NCBI GenBank assembly: GCA_003612405.1
Contig: RAYR01000001.1
Span: forward strand, 124,001-188,000
Direction: 5' to 3'
DNA length: 64,000 nt
Origin: a bacterium 0.1xD8-71
GTDB lineage: Bacteria; Bacillota; Clostridia; Lachnospirales; Lachnospiraceae
Below are positions 27,448-36,928 of the stretch, one piece after another. Each line of letters opens with the position of its first letter. The stretch's first letter is position 1. The translations under genes were made by a program, and so were the position numbers. The notes under the pieces were generated by a model that did not search any database, was not told the origin of the DNA, and worked only from the letters and a program-made list of their open reading frames with translations.

Positions 27448-27993
27448 TCACTGTGTGGGTGGGTTGTTCTGGAACATTTCATACATTGCTTTTTGTTCCG
27501 GGCTGAGCATGTTCATCAGCATATCCAGCATAGGGGCACCCTGAAAAGTGCCAGAACCTTCGTTTCCCTCAGGGGAAGTATCGTTTCCGGAGAAGGGATT
27601 TCCAAAGTCCATATTCATATCAGGAAAGATTTCCTGCATGGCGGACATGGTCTGAGACATTTCCTGCACAGTTTCCAGGGTTTTCAACATATTCTGGAAC
27701 TGCTCCAGCTGCCTGATCTCTTCTGGGGTGGAATAGAGACACAGTTCCCTGCACAATTTGCACAGATCGGGCTTTTCCGGTGTGGACAGCCCGCATCCGC
27801 AAAGTTGGAAAGGATGTCTGCGCACGTAATCCATGGTGTATTGCAGTTCCATATATTTGATGTAGATTGCCAGGTGTTTTTGCATGGAAGGTTCTATGTA
27901 GGGGAGAAGAACCTTGAGTTTCTGGATCTGATTGGTAGTGTATAAGGCATCGAATGTCATAACATTGGACGCGTCTTCATTTTTGTCTGCCAT
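27448..27993 (-). CDS. Hypothetical protein with a Cys cluster and Met-rich helices
   Basis: About 181 residues, starting MADKNEDASNVMTFD with AAAGG upstream. The N-terminal part (DALYTTNQIQKLKVLLPYI) is helical. The middle has a C-x-C-x9-C-x2-C-x3-C cluster (CGCGLSTPEKPDLCKLCRELC) that could bind zinc. The C-terminal part is rich in Met and Pro/Gly (MLDMLMNMLSPEQKAMYEMF). No known family. It is first of a two-gene minus-strand unit with 27168-27434, behind a terminator at 28050. A sporulation role is possible from neighbours but not shown. Confidence 0.7.
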   Translation of the reverse strand: MADKNEDASNVMTFDALYTTNQIQKLKVLLPYIEPSMQKHLAIYIKYMELQYTMDYVRRHPFQLCGCGLSTPEKPDLCKLCRELCLYSTPEEIRQLEQFQNMLKTLETVQEMSQTMSAMQEIFPDMNMDFGNPFSGNDTSPEGNEGSGTFQGAPMLDMLMNMLSPEQKAMYEMFQNNPPTQ

Positions 27994-28049
27994 AGGATAT
28001 GCCTTTCTGATGCCCGTATTTTCTCTATCAGTATATGACACATGAGAGA

Positions 28050-28083
28050 AAAATAGGCTCTAAATAGAGCTAGAGCCTATTTT
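28050..28083 (-). terminator. Perfect 12-bp hairpin terminator after the Cys-rich gene
   Basis: AAAATAGGCTCT (28050-28061) and AGAGCCTATTTT (28072-28083) form a perfect stem with A- and T-tails, able to work in both directions. It separates the Cys-rich gene from the next minus-strand unit. Confidence 0.85.
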
Positions 28084-28125
28084 CCAGATGTGTGTTAAAG
28101 AAGTGTTAAGATGAAACGTGATGGG

Positions 28126-28359
28126 TTAGTTGCAGCAGCAGGATAAAAGGATCAGAATCCAGATCCAGGAACAGCAGTTGTTGTCGTTACCGCCAAAGAG
28201 GCCGTTACCGAAGAAGCTGTTACCGCATCCACATCCGTCGCCATTATTACCGCAGCAGGATAAAAGGATCAGAATCCAGATCCAGGAACTACATCCACAT
28301 CCGTTATTTGCAGTACTGGTATTGTTGCATCCGCAGTGAGTTGCTGTTAAATCACTCAT
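28126..28359 (-). CDS. Cys/Gly-rich repeat peptide with two hydrophobic SWIWILILLSCC units
   Basis: This 77-residue protein starts MSDLTATHCGCNN, with GGAGGG 5 bases before the ATG at 28359. It has two near-identical hydrophobic blocks (SWIWILILLSCC) separated by Gly/Asn/Cys spacers (GCGCGNSFFGNGLFGGND), and ends CCCN. About a dozen Cys residues are present. Similar clostridial peptides are labelled 'chorion class high-cysteine' and may be spore or surface structural peptides; that label is from memory. The duplicated DNA (about 37 bases at 28134 and 28254) shows the repeat arose recently or is kept uniform. Confidence 0.75.
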   Translation of the reverse strand: MSDLTATHCGCNNTSTANNGCGCSSWIWILILLSCCGNNGDGCGCGNSFFGNGLFGGNDNNCCSWIWILILLSCCCN

Positions 28360-28490
28360 GTTAGTGCCCTCCAAATGTTGTTTATGGTTTATCTTATGAG
28401 CAGAGAGGGAAATGGTGACAGAGATTTTAGGAATGTGTTTTGGCTTTTGCGGGGCTTGAAACATATGTTCGGGTGTGGTAAGATAGCAGT

Positions 28491-28985
28491 ATGGGAAAGA
28501 AGGAAGAAGAAACCAAACTGCATATGACTAAGGCGGATGTGGTGGTGATTATCGTCTGCCTTCTGGCAGCGCTTATTCTGGCAGTATATCTATTCAACAG
28601 TCAGGAACAGGGAAAATTACTGCGTATTTCCCATGATGGAGAAACGGTTATAACAATAGAACTGGCAGAAAGTATCAGCAGAGAAAGGCAGGATTCCGAA
28701 TCCGGCGGACGGGGAATTTATTATCTGATTACTTACGAGGAAAATCGTGCCGTGCCGGTCAGATATGAAGAACGTCCGGATATGCCGGTAGGTGTCAACT
28801 ACAATCTGGTGTATATTTCTCCGGAAGAAGTATGGATGGAGGCGGCGGACTGCCGGGATCAGATCTGTGTTCATCACCGGCCCATAGCAGGTAATAGAGA
28901 AAGTATCATCTGTCTGCCCCACAGACTCGTGGTGGAAATTGCAGGTGAAGGGCAGGACGAGGCACTGGATGGGATGGTGAAGTGA
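28491..28985 (+). CDS. NusG-domain-II protein, membrane anchored
   Basis: This 164-residue protein has a single membrane helix near residues 18-38 (VVIIVCLLAALILAVYLF). Its C-terminal NusG domain II fold is recognised by EAADCRDQICVHHRPI and IICLPHRLVVEI. The family lies outside the membrane and is found in Firmicutes next to 'Gx transporter' genes, as here. A role in redox, flavin or quinone-related envelope biology is suspected for the group but not proven. The stop overlaps the start of the next gene. Confidence 0.85.
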   Translation: MGKKEEETKLHMTKADVVVIIVCLLAALILAVYLFNSQEQGKLLRISHDGETVITIELAESISRERQDSESGGRGIYYLITYEENRAVPVRYEERPDMPVGVNYNLVYISPEEVWMEAADCRDQICVHHRPIAGNRESIICLPHRLVVEIAGEGQDEALDGMVK

Positions 28986-29494
28986 TGAAAAGAACAGTGG
29001 AACTTGGCTTTTTACTGGCAGTGGCGCTGATTCTTTCCTATGTGGAATCTTTGATTCCTTTTACATTCGGGATACCGGGAATCAAGCTGGGGCTGCCGAA
29101 TCTGATCGTGTTATTGTTACTGTACAGTGCCAGGATACCGGCAAAGGGGGCAAGAGAAGCTTTGCTGGTGAACGGCTTGCGGATTGTTTTGTCAGGGTTT
29201 CTGTTCGGGAGTCTGTATTCGATTCTCTATGCGTTTGCTGGAGCGCTGTTCAGTTTTACGGTTATGGTGACTGCGCGGAGGTGCAGGTGTTTTTCCATGG
29301 TCGGGGTGAGTGTACTTGGCGGTGTGTTTCATAATATCGGACAGACTGTAGTGGCCATGTTTGTGGTGGAGACCTTTGCCGTCCTGTATTATCTGCCGGT
29401 GCTGCTTGTGGCAGGGGTTATGACGGGAGCGGTACTGGGTATTGCAGGGATGGAGGTACTGCCTTATTTCAGGCAGCATATAGAAGCAAAATAA
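28985..29494 (+). CDS. Gx transporter family membrane protein
   Basis: About 169 residues with five to six helices. The family core LIPFTFGIPGIKLGLPNLIVL appears at the N-terminus, and HNIGQTVVAMFVV further on. These proteins, also labelled heptaprenyl diphosphate synthase component I, resemble small S-components of ECF-type transporters and regularly follow a NusG-II gene. The ATG at 28985 shares a base with the upstream stop. The actual substrate is unknown. Confidence 0.85.
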   Translation: MKRTVELGFLLAVALILSYVESLIPFTFGIPGIKLGLPNLIVLLLLYSARIPAKGAREALLVNGLRIVLSGFLFGSLYSILYAFAGALFSFTVMVTARRCRCFSMVGVSVLGGVFHNIGQTVVAMFVVETFAVLYYLPVLLVAGVMTGAVLGIAGMEVLPYFRQHIEAK

Positions 29495-29551
29495 AAGAAT
29501 ACATTGTCATGCCTTAAAGAAGGCAGTGCAGATGTAGAAACGGGGAGAGAA

Positions 29552-30172
29552 ATGTACGCATATATCAAAGGCACATTGGAAGAGATTACAGAGGATTCTG
29601 TAGTGGTGGAAACCGGGGGCATAGGGTATAATGTGAAGGTATCCACCACGACGGCAGATCTTTTGCCGGGGATTGGCAGTGAAGTCAAGATTTATACATA
29701 TACGCTGGTGAGAGAGGATGCCTTTTCCCTCTATGGATTTTTGACAAGGGATGATCTGGAAATCTTTAAAAAGCTGATTACAGTAAGCGGAATCGGCCCC
29801 AAAGGCGGGCTGGCCATATTGTCGGTGATGAGTGCCGATGCCCTCAGGTTTGCAGTTATGGCCGGGGATGCGAAGGCGATTGCCAAGGCGCCGGGAATCG
29901 GTGCGAAAACGGCAGAGCGTGTGATTATAGATCTGCGGGATAAGATTTCCTTGGAAGATACTCTGAAAGGGCTTGACGGTCCGGCGGATAAGACGGGAGC
30001 GTCAACAGATGACCGGACGGCGGATAATCAGATGAAGCGGGAGGCTATCGAGGCATTGGTGGCATTGGGTTACTCTGCATCGGATGCCACGGCGGCGGTG
30101 AAGAAGGTGGAACTGCATGAGGATACCACGGTGGAGGGGATTTTGAAACAGGCGTTAAAGTATATGCTCTGA
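29552..30172 (+). CDS. ruvA: Holliday junction branch-migration protein RuvA
   Basis: This 206-residue protein starts MYAYIKGTLEEI. It has an OB-fold, two helix-hairpin-helix motifs (TVSGIGPKGGLAILS and APGIGAKTAERVI) and a C-terminal domain III (EAIEALVALGYSASDA) that contacts RuvB. A GGGGAGAG site precedes the ATG. It binds four-way junctions as a tetramer and pairs with RuvB encoded 15 bases downstream. Confidence 0.97.
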   Translation: MYAYIKGTLEEITEDSVVVETGGIGYNVKVSTTTADLLPGIGSEVKIYTYTLVREDAFSLYGFLTRDDLEIFKKLITVSGIGPKGGLAILSVMSADALRFAVMAGDAKAIAKAPGIGAKTAERVIIDLRDKISLEDTLKGLDGPADKTGASTDDRTADNQMKREAIEALVALGYSASDATAAVKKVELHEDTTVEGILKQALKYML

Positions 30173-30187
30173 TGGAGATAGGATAGC

Positions 30188-31186
30188 ATGGCAGGCAGAA
30201 TGATAGAAACGAATCTGATGGAAGAGGATATGAAGATTGAAGGATCGCTTCGGCCTCAGACATTGGTTGACTATATTGGTCAAACCAAAGTAAAGGATAA
30301 TTTAAAGATTTATATTGAGGCGGCGAAACAGCGTGGAGATGCTCTGGATCATGTGCTGTTCTATGGCCCGCCCGGACTTGGCAAGACCACACTGGCAGGC
30401 ATCATTGCCAACGAAATGGGCGTCCATATGAAGGTTACCAGCGGCCCGGCCATTGAGAAACCGGGAGAGATGGCGGCAATCTTAAATAATCTACAGGAGG
30501 GGGATCTTTTGTTTGTGGATGAGATCCACAGATTAAACAGGCAGGTGGAAGAGGTTTTGTATCCGGCCATGGAGGATTATGCCATTGATATTATGATAGG
30601 GAAAGGCGCAACGGCCCGTTCCATCCGTCTGGATCTGCCCCGGTTTACCCTGGTGGGAGCGACCACCAGGGCGGGGCTTCTTACGGCGCCGCTCAGGGAC
30701 CGGTTCGGTATGATTCACCGGCTGGAATTTTATACAGTAGAGGAACTGAAGATTATTATTTTACATTCCGCAAGGATTCTGGGGGTGGAGATTGAGGAAA
30801 AGGGGGCAGTGGAACTGGCCAGAAGAAGCCGGGGGACGCCCCGTCTTGCCAACCGTATCCTGAAGCGCGTAAGGGATTTTGCCCAGGTGAAATATGAAGG
30901 CGTGATCACGGAAGAGATTGCAAAGACGGCCCTGGATCTGATGGATGTGGATAAGATGGGATTAGATCACATGGACAGGAATATTCTGGTTACCCTGATA
31001 GAGAAATTTAAAGGGGGACCGGTGGGACTGGATACTCTGGCGGCGGCGATTGGGGAGGATGCAGGCACTATCGAGGATGTGTATGAGCCTTACCTGATTC
31101 AGAATGGTTTTTTAAACCGTACACCCAGAGGCCGTGTGGTGACAGATGCGGCATATCAACATTTTGGACTTGAAATTCCTTCTTAA
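30188..31186 (+). CDS. ruvB: Holliday junction ATP-dependent helicase RuvB
   Basis: This AAA+ motor of 332 residues has Walker [12 protein letters not shown], Walker [11 protein letters not shown], sensor 1 LVGATTRAG, sensor 2 RGTPRLANR and a C-terminal winged helix ([14 protein letters not shown]). It drives branch migration on DNA loaded by RuvA. Length and motifs are normal. ruvA-ruvB spacing is 15 bases, so they form an operon. Confidence 0.98.
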   Translation: MAGRMIETNLMEEDMKIEGSLRPQTLVDYIGQTKVKDNLKIYIEAAKQRGDALDHVLFYGPPGLGKTTLAGIIANEMGVHMKVTSGPAIEKPGEMAAILNNLQEGDLLFVDEIHRLNRQVEEVLYPAMEDYAIDIMIGKGATARSIRLDLPRFTLVGATTRAGLLTAPLRDRFGMIHRLEFYTVEELKIIILHSARILGVEIEEKGAVELARRSRGTPRLANRILKRVRDFAQVKYEGVITEEIAKTALDLMDVDKMGLDHMDRNILVTLIEKFKGGPVGLDTLAAAIGEDAGTIEDVYEPYLIQNGFLNRTPRGRVVTDAAYQHFGLEIPS

Positions 31187-31257
31187 GACAGATATAATAG
31201 ATATAGTGTTAAGCATTTTTATCAGGCGGCATATTTAGTATGGGAGGGGAGAACCCT

Positions 31258-31665
31258 ATGTCAACAAAAACAGATACGGAAGTAATCATTGCCGGTAAGG
31301 TGTTTACACTGAGCGGTTATGAGAGTGAGGAATACCTGCAAAGGGTAGCTTCCTACATCAATAATAAGATAGCAGAGTATAATAAAGTTGATAGTTTTAA
31401 GAGGCAGTCTCTCGATACGCAGAATGTGCTGTTACAGCTTAATATTGCAGATGATTATTTTAAAGCGAAGAAGCAGATCAGTCTTTTGGAAGAGGAATTA
31501 CAGAACAAGGAAAAGGAAATGTATGACTTAAAACATGAGTTGATTGCTTCTCAGATTAAATTGGAGAATACAGAAAAGAGCGTCAAAAACCTTCAGACAG
31601 AGGTGAACGAGAACGCCAAAAAGATAGTCCGTATGGAAACAGAACTAAAGGAACGCAAAAAATAA
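31258..31665 (+). CDS. zapA: Cell division protein ZapA
   Basis: This small FtsZ-ring-associated protein has 135 residues. Its start is the classic ZapA N-domain (TEVIIAGKVFTLSGYESEEYL, residues ~7-27), then a long coiled coil (about residues 60-135) that forms the dimer/tetramer. GGGAGGGGAG before the ATG at 31258 decides the start over 31240. It comes after ruvB and ends before a perfect terminator. Confidence 0.93.
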   Translation: MSTKTDTEVIIAGKVFTLSGYESEEYLQRVASYINNKIAEYNKVDSFKRQSLDTQNVLLQLNIADDYFKAKKQISLLEEELQNKEKEMYDLKHELIASQIKLENTEKSVKNLQTEVNENAKKIVRMETELKERKK

Positions 31666-31670
31666 GAGCG

Positions 31671-31699
31671 GGGAGATGCCGTCAGGCATCTCCCTTTTG
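31671..31699 (+). terminator. Rho-independent terminator after zapA
   Basis: GGGAGATGCC (31671-31680), a GTCA loop and GGCATCTCCC (31685-31694) form a perfect 10-bp stem followed by TTTT. Confidence 0.95.
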
Positions 31700-31733
31700 T
31701 TAAAGTATCAGACTTTGACTTGGGGATTGTAAG

Positions 31734-33986
31734 ATGGATAGAAGAGTGGAACTGCTCGCACCGGCCGGAAATTATGAAGCCTTTACAGGGGCGTTAAATG
31801 CCGGGGCGGATGCAGTATATCTGGGCGGAGAGAAGTTTGGCGCCAGAGCCTATGCAGATAACTTTACAACACAGGAGATATGCCATGCCCTGCACATGGC
31901 ACATTTTCTGGGCAGGAAAATATATTTGACAGTCAATACCCTGTTTAAGGAAAACGAGGCGGCGGGACTGTATGATTATTTATGTCCTCTTTATGAGGCG
32001 GGACTGGACGGGGTAATCGTACAGGATCTTGGTGCTTTTCGTCTGATCCGGAATTGGTTTCCGGAACTTTTACTGCATGTCAGTACGCAGATGACGGTGA
32101 CGGGAGCAGGAGCGGCATCTCTCTTACAGGAACAGGGAGCGGCGCGGATTGTACCGGCCCGGGAATTGTCTCTTTCAGAGGTGCGTGCGATTAAGGAAGA
32201 GACAGGTGTGGAGATTGAGTGTTTTATTCATGGGGCCATGTGTTACTGTTATTCGGGACAGTGTCTTTTCAGCAGTGTGCTGGGCGGCAGGAGCGGTAAC
32301 AGAGGGCGCTGTGCTCAACCTTGCAGGCTGCCTTACCGGATTTATGCGGATGGAGAACAGGTCTCTAAAGAGGGATATCCGCTGAGTCTGAAAGACATGT
32401 GTACGCTGGAATACATTCCGCAGCTGATTGAGGCGGGCATTGATTCCTTTAAGATAGAAGGACGGATGAAAAAGCCGGAATATGCGGCTGGTGTTACGGC
32501 GATTTACCGCAAATATATGGACCTGTATTATCATGTGGGCGCAGAGGGATACAGGGTGGAACCGGAAGATATGGACAGGCTCCGGGGGCTGTATATCCGC
32601 AGTGAGATTCAGACCGGCTATTATGAGAGGCATAATGGCAAAGAGATGATTACTCTGTCAAAACCCGGGTATGCCGGAAGTGATGAACGGCTGCTTGCCC
32701 AGATTCGGGAAGACTATCTTCATGAGCCGGATAAACAGCCGGTTTGTCTGGAGATGGAAGTCAAAGCCGGAGCACCGGTGCGGGTTGTTGTGTCGGGGGA
32801 TGGACAGTCTCAGACACAGGTTGAAATGACAGGAGCCGGACAGGCCCTGGCAAAGATTGAGATTACAGGATGCGCGGCAGAACCGGCGAAGAAGGCGCCC
32901 TTGTGTGTTGAAGATATCAGAAAACAGATGGTTAAGACAGGCAATACCTGCGTGATGGTGTCCCGGTGTGAGATACAATTGGAAGGGGAGGTCTTTTTGC
33001 CGGTGCGGGCCTTGAACCAGCTGCGCCGGGATGCCATGGAGGCTTATGAGAGAGAGATCATCCTGCAAAATGGATTCTGTGACAGAAGAACGGTAAAAGA
33101 TAGAGAAACAAATGGAGGGCCGGCGGCGGAGAAAAAGATAATAGACCAAAAGACCTTGGGTCAAAAGACAGCAGACAGGGCAGCGGCTGTAACACCGGCC
33201 ATGGACTGTCTGGTCACTACTTTTGAGCAGCTTACGGCGGTGTGTGCCCATGGCTGTGAGCGCATTTTTATAGAAAGCGATCTTTTTCTTCATGATTTTG
33301 AACAAATCCGGGAACAGATTCCAGGCAGCTGTTATCTGGCACTGCCTCATATTCTGCGGAGGCGGGATAGGGAGTATCTGGAGCGTCTGACCAGGAGGCT
33401 GAAAGAGGCGGATGGTCTGGTCAGAGGATTTCTGTTGCGCAATCTGGAAGGATTGTCCTATGTGAACCATCTGGAAGGGGATTACGCGGTGATTCCCGAT
33501 ACCGGAATATATTGTTTTAACAGGGAAACCTTGAAATTCTGGAAAGACTATGGAGGGGAATATACCATTCCCTATGAGCTAAATGCCGGGGAGGCATCCG
33601 GTCTTGTTCTCTGTGCAAAAGAACTTGATATGCGTACCACCCTGGTGGTATATAGCAGGATTCCGATGATGGTCACAGCCAATTGTCTGCGAAAGACAGC
33701 CGGAATCTGTCCGCCTAAAAAAGATGAAAGCTGCCAGATCTATCTTGAGGATCGGTATCAGACATCCTTTCCGGTGGCTGTGAACTGTGAGCATTGTTAC
33801 AATATTATCTATAACTCGGTACCATACTCCCTGCACACGAGCGGTAAAGAGGCAGGAAGAATCGGTGCGGATGTCTGGAGGTATGATTTTACGATGGAAT
33901 CTTTCGCCGAATGTCAACAGATCCTTGCCGGTGAGTTTCCTTTTGCAGGGCATACGACAGGGCATTTGAAAAGGGGCGTCGAGTAA
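31734..33986 (+). CDS. U32-family protein (peptidase U32/TrhP-like)
   Basis: This 750-residue cytosolic protein starts with the U32 TIM-barrel core ELLAPAGNYEAFTGALNAGADAV and VNTLFKENE. The signature Cys region (ECFIHGAMCYCYSGQC and RGRCAQPCR) may hold an Fe-S cluster. A C-terminal half of the type seen in long U32 proteins follows, with extra Cys residues (TAGICPPKKDESC, VNCEHCYNIIY). Members of this family modify tRNA (prephenate-dependent hydroxylation) or rRNA rather than cut proteins. It precedes ftsW by 5 bases. Confidence 0.92.
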   Translation: MDRRVELLAPAGNYEAFTGALNAGADAVYLGGEKFGARAYADNFTTQEICHALHMAHFLGRKIYLTVNTLFKENEAAGLYDYLCPLYEAGLDGVIVQDLGAFRLIRNWFPELLLHVSTQMTVTGAGAASLLQEQGAARIVPARELSLSEVRAIKEETGVEIECFIHGAMCYCYSGQCLFSSVLGGRSGNRGRCAQPCRLPYRIYADGEQVSKEGYPLSLKDMCTLEYIPQLIEAGIDSFKIEGRMKKPEYAAGVTAIYRKYMDLYYHVGAEGYRVEPEDMDRLRGLYIRSEIQTGYYERHNGKEMITLSKPGYAGSDERLLAQIREDYLHEPDKQPVCLEMEVKAGAPVRVVVSGDGQSQTQVEMTGAGQALAKIEITGCAAEPAKKAPLCVEDIRKQMVKTGNTCVMVSRCEIQLEGEVFLPVRALNQLRRDAMEAYEREIILQNGFCDRRTVKDRETNGGPAAEKKIIDQKTLGQKTADRAAAVTPAMDCLVTTFEQLTAVCAHGCERIFIESDLFLHDFEQIREQIPGSCYLALPHILRRRDREYLERLTRRLKEADGLVRGFLLRNLEGLSYVNHLEGDYAVIPDTGIYCFNRETLKFWKDYGGEYTIPYELNAGEASGLVLCAKELDMRTTLVVYSRIPMMVTANCLRKTAGICPPKKDESCQIYLEDRYQTSFPVAVNCEHCYNIIYNSVPYSLHTSGKEAGRIGADVWRYDFTMESFAECQQILAGEFPFAGHTTGHLKRGVE

Positions 33987-33991
33987 GTTTT

Positions 33992-35404
33992 ATGGAATTA
34001 TATATCACAGAACTGTCAAAATATGTTATCACATTGTTTATTGCCCTGTATACGCTGGAGTGCTTCCTGGTATTTCGTTTTCAGGAGGAAGAACGGCGAA
34101 AAGGCATCTATATACGCCAGAATTTTCTGATGTTTCTGGTGCATTTTTCATGCTTTCTGGTAATCTGCTTTGAGACAGGCAAGATAGAATATCTGCTTTT
34201 TTATATTTTACAGCAGATTCTTCTGTTCGCCACGATCATGCTGTTCCGGATGATTTATCCGCGGGGGAATAGACTGATTATCAACAATTTATGTATGCTT
34301 TTGAGCATCGGCTTTGTTATCTTGTCTCGTCTTTCTTATGAACGGGCGATCAAGCAGTTTTTTATTGTTACGGTTTCCCTCATGATGAGTATGATGATTC
34401 CTTATTTTATCCATAAGCTCAAGTTCTTAAAGAGTCTTACCTGGGTCTATGCCGGTGTGGGGATTGCAGCGTTGGGAGTGGTGCTGATTTTAGGATCTGT
34501 CACCTACGGATCGAAGATTTCTTATTCTATTGGCGGCGTGACTTTTCAGCCCTCAGAGTTTGTGAAAATCATCTTTGTGTTTTTCCTGGCCAGTGCGCTC
34601 AGTGAATCCCATGATTTCCTGAGAGTTGCAGTGACGGCCGTACTGGCGGGGATTCATGTGCTTATTCTGGTGGCCTCCAAAGATCTGGGCAGTGCACTCA
34701 TTTTCTTTATCGTCTATGTGATGATGGTGTTTATCGCCACCGGTCAATGGGTATATCTGTTATTGGGGGTGGCTGGCGGCAGCGCGGCGGCAGTGGCGGC
34801 CTATCAGTTATTCAGTCATGTGCAGGTGCGGGTACAGGCCTGGCGGGATCCTTTCAGCTGTATTGATGCAGCGGGCTTTCAGATTACCCAGTCACTTTTT
34901 GGTATCAGCAGCGGCGGCTGGTTCGGGCTGGGACTTTTTCGGGGAAATCCGACGGCGATTCCTCTGGTGGAAGCGGATTTTGTATTTTCGGCAGTGGCGG
35001 AGGAACTGGGTATTGTTTTCTCCATGTGTCTGATCTTAATTTGTTTGAGCTGTTTTATCATGTTTATGAACATTGCCATCAAGCTTCAGAATGAGTTTTA
35101 CAGACTGATTGCCTTTGGACTGGGGATTACTTATATTTTTCAGGTGTTTCTGACTATTGGAGGAGGCACCAAGTTCATTCCCATGACCGGTGTGACACTG
35201 CCGTTTATCAGCTATGGAGGCAGTTCCATATTGACTTCGCTGATTATGTTTTTTATTATAGAAGGACTGCATATCATCAGACAGGATGAAGGAGACAGGC
35301 GTGCCAAGAAGAAGAGAAGACGAAGAAGAACTGAATACGAGAAAGCAAGAGACAAAGAAATCGAGACGGATGAAGCAGGAGAAGATGAGGAAGAAGAGGA
35401 ATAA
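33992..35404 (+). CDS. FtsW/RodA/SpoVE-family lipid II polymerase
   Basis: This SEDS membrane protein of 470 residues has about ten helices. Family motifs include FQPSEFVKIIFVFFLASAL, VASKDLGSALIFFIVYVMM and MTGVTLPFISYGGSSILTS. SEDS proteins polymerise peptidoglycan with a partner class B PBP, which is encoded next. The C-terminal tail is strongly charged: a basic run (KKKRRRRR) then an acidic end (DEAGEDEEEEE). Part of that tail overlaps the pbp start region. Whether it serves division, elongation or sporulation cannot be decided here. Confidence 0.93.
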   Translation: MELYITELSKYVITLFIALYTLECFLVFRFQEEERRKGIYIRQNFLMFLVHFSCFLVICFETGKIEYLLFYILQQILLFATIMLFRMIYPRGNRLIINNLCMLLSIGFVILSRLSYERAIKQFFIVTVSLMMSMMIPYFIHKLKFLKSLTWVYAGVGIAALGVVLILGSVTYGSKISYSIGGVTFQPSEFVKIIFVFFLASALSESHDFLRVAVTAVLAGIHVLILVASKDLGSALIFFIVYVMMVFIATGQWVYLLLGVAGGSAAAVAAYQLFSHVQVRVQAWRDPFSCIDAAGFQITQSLFGISSGGWFGLGLFRGNPTAIPLVEADFVFSAVAEELGIVFSMCLILICLSCFIMFMNIAIKLQNEFYRLIAFGLGITYIFQVFLTIGGGTKFIPMTGVTLPFISYGGSSILTSLIMFFIIEGLHIIRQDEGDRRAKKKRRRRRTEYEKARDKEIETDEAGEDEEEEE

Positions 35405-36794
35405 GCAGATTCTCGCTGTCACATATCTTTTTGTTGCAGTATTTCTGGGAATGATGGGATATACCTGTCATTACGCCATTACCCATCAGCAGGAACTGAT
35501 CAACAACAGTTACAACAGCAGGCAGGAAATCCTGGTGGCCCAGAATACCAGAGGAACCATCTATGCGGACGGCCGGCAGGTGCTGGCAAGGACACAGACC
35601 GACGAGGATGGTAAGGAAACCAGGGAATACCCTTATGGGAATATGTTTTCCCATGTGGTGGGATATGCATCCAATGGCCGTTACGGGATTGAAGCATCCG
35701 CCAACTATTATCTGATCAATTCCAATGCAAAGCTTTCCGAGAAAGTGGCAAATGATATGGCCGGGCTGAAATATCCGGGGGATAATGTGGTGACCACGCT
35801 GGATGTGGATTTACAGCAGATTGCTTATGACTCTCTGGGAATCTATAAAGGTGCGGTGATCGTGACAGACCCGTCCACGGGCCGGATTCTTGCCATGGTG
35901 TCCAAACCGGATTTTGATCCCAACGAGATTGAGAAAATCTGGGATGATCTTCTGGAGGACCAGGAGAGCGGCGTGCTCCTAAACCGTGTGACGCAGGGTC
36001 TGTATCCGCCAGGCTCCACCTTTAAGATTGTGACGGCACTGGAATATATCCGGGAAAATCCTGACTCATATAGTCAATATTCGTACCAGTGTAATGGAAG
36101 GTTTACGCTGGGAGAAGAGACGATCAACTGTTATCATGGTACTGTCCACGGCTATGAGGACTTTGGAAAATCCTTTGCCAAGTCCTGCAATGCATCCTTT
36201 GCCAATATCGGTATGCAGCTTGACCGCACAAAATTTGCGGATACGCTGGAAGGCCTGCTGTTCAATCAGGAACTGAAAGTGGGATTTGCCTATAATCAGA
36301 GCAAGCTGGTGGTGGATGAGAATACCGAGGATGCGGATATGATGCAGGCGGCTATAGGTCAGGGGACAACGGCAGTCACACCCCTTCAGATGAATATGAT
36401 CACCTGTGCCATCGCCAATGATGGTATGCTGATGAAACCCTATCTGGTGGATCACGTGGAGACTCATGAGGGGAATGTGATCAAACAGTTTGAAACGGCA
36501 TCTTATAAGCGCCTGATGAGTGAAAAGGAAGCCGGTGTTATGAATGAACTGATGCAGGAAGTGGTAAAAAGCGGTACCGGCACCAAGCTTTCCGGGGCAT
36601 CTTACACGGCGGCGGGCAAGACAGGGTCCGCGGAGTATAACAGTGTGAAGACGGACTCCCATGCCTGGTTTACAGGATTTGCACCGGTGGAGGATCCGGA
36701 ACTGTGTGTGACGATCATTATAGAGGGGGCAGGCTCCGGCGGCGATTATGCGGTGCCTATTGCCAGGCGGATATTTGATGCTTATTTTGAATAG
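35370..36794 (+). CDS. Class B penicillin-binding protein (PbpA/FtsI-like transpeptidase)
   Basis: About 474 residues: a very basic N-terminus, one membrane anchor near residues 18-38, a short dimerisation part and a transpeptidase domain. The domain has active-site SxxK in PPGSTFKIVTALEY, SxN in AKSCNASFANIG and KTGSAEYN near the end. Several in-frame starts (35286, 35370, 35385) all lie within the 3' end of ftsW. 35370 or 35385 is likeliest, the latter with AGGAG close upstream. It is the transpeptidase partner of the SEDS protein. Confidence 0.92.
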   Translation: MKQEKMRKKRNKQILAVTYLFVAVFLGMMGYTCHYAITHQQELINNSYNSRQEILVAQNTRGTIYADGRQVLARTQTDEDGKETREYPYGNMFSHVVGYASNGRYGIEASANYYLINSNAKLSEKVANDMAGLKYPGDNVVTTLDVDLQQIAYDSLGIYKGAVIVTDPSTGRILAMVSKPDFDPNEIEKIWDDLLEDQESGVLLNRVTQGLYPPGSTFKIVTALEYIRENPDSYSQYSYQCNGRFTLGEETINCYHGTVHGYEDFGKSFAKSCNASFANIGMQLDRTKFADTLEGLLFNQELKVGFAYNQSKLVVDENTEDADMMQAAIGQGTTAVTPLQMNMITCAIANDGMLMKPYLVDHVETHEGNVIKQFETASYKRLMSEKEAGVMNELMQEVVKSGTGTKLSGASYTAAGKTGSAEYNSVKTDSHAWFTGFAPVEDPELCVTIIIEGAGSGGDYAVPIARRIFDAYFE

Positions 36795-36810
36795 AATAAT
36801 AGCTTTCAAC

Positions 36811-36850
36811 GTTGCGGCATCCACCAGTGTGCGTGGGTGTCGTTTTTATG
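36811..36850 (+). terminator. Probable terminator after the SEDS/PBP genes
   Basis: A hairpin with G-U pairs, GCATCCAC against GTGGGTGT, is followed by GTTTTT. It lies in the 134-base gap between the PBP and ECF sigma genes. Confidence 0.6.
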
Positions 36851-36928
36851 TTGTTTTTGAAAAAATTGATTTAAGGACTATCTTTTTATGATTCTCATTC
36901 GTTATATAGGGTAGAAAGGAGGATTTCC

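Noticed and set aside
32658-33470. Minus-strand open frame of 270 codons inside the U32 gene
   Set aside because: Shadow frame opposite a conserved protein, without family features.
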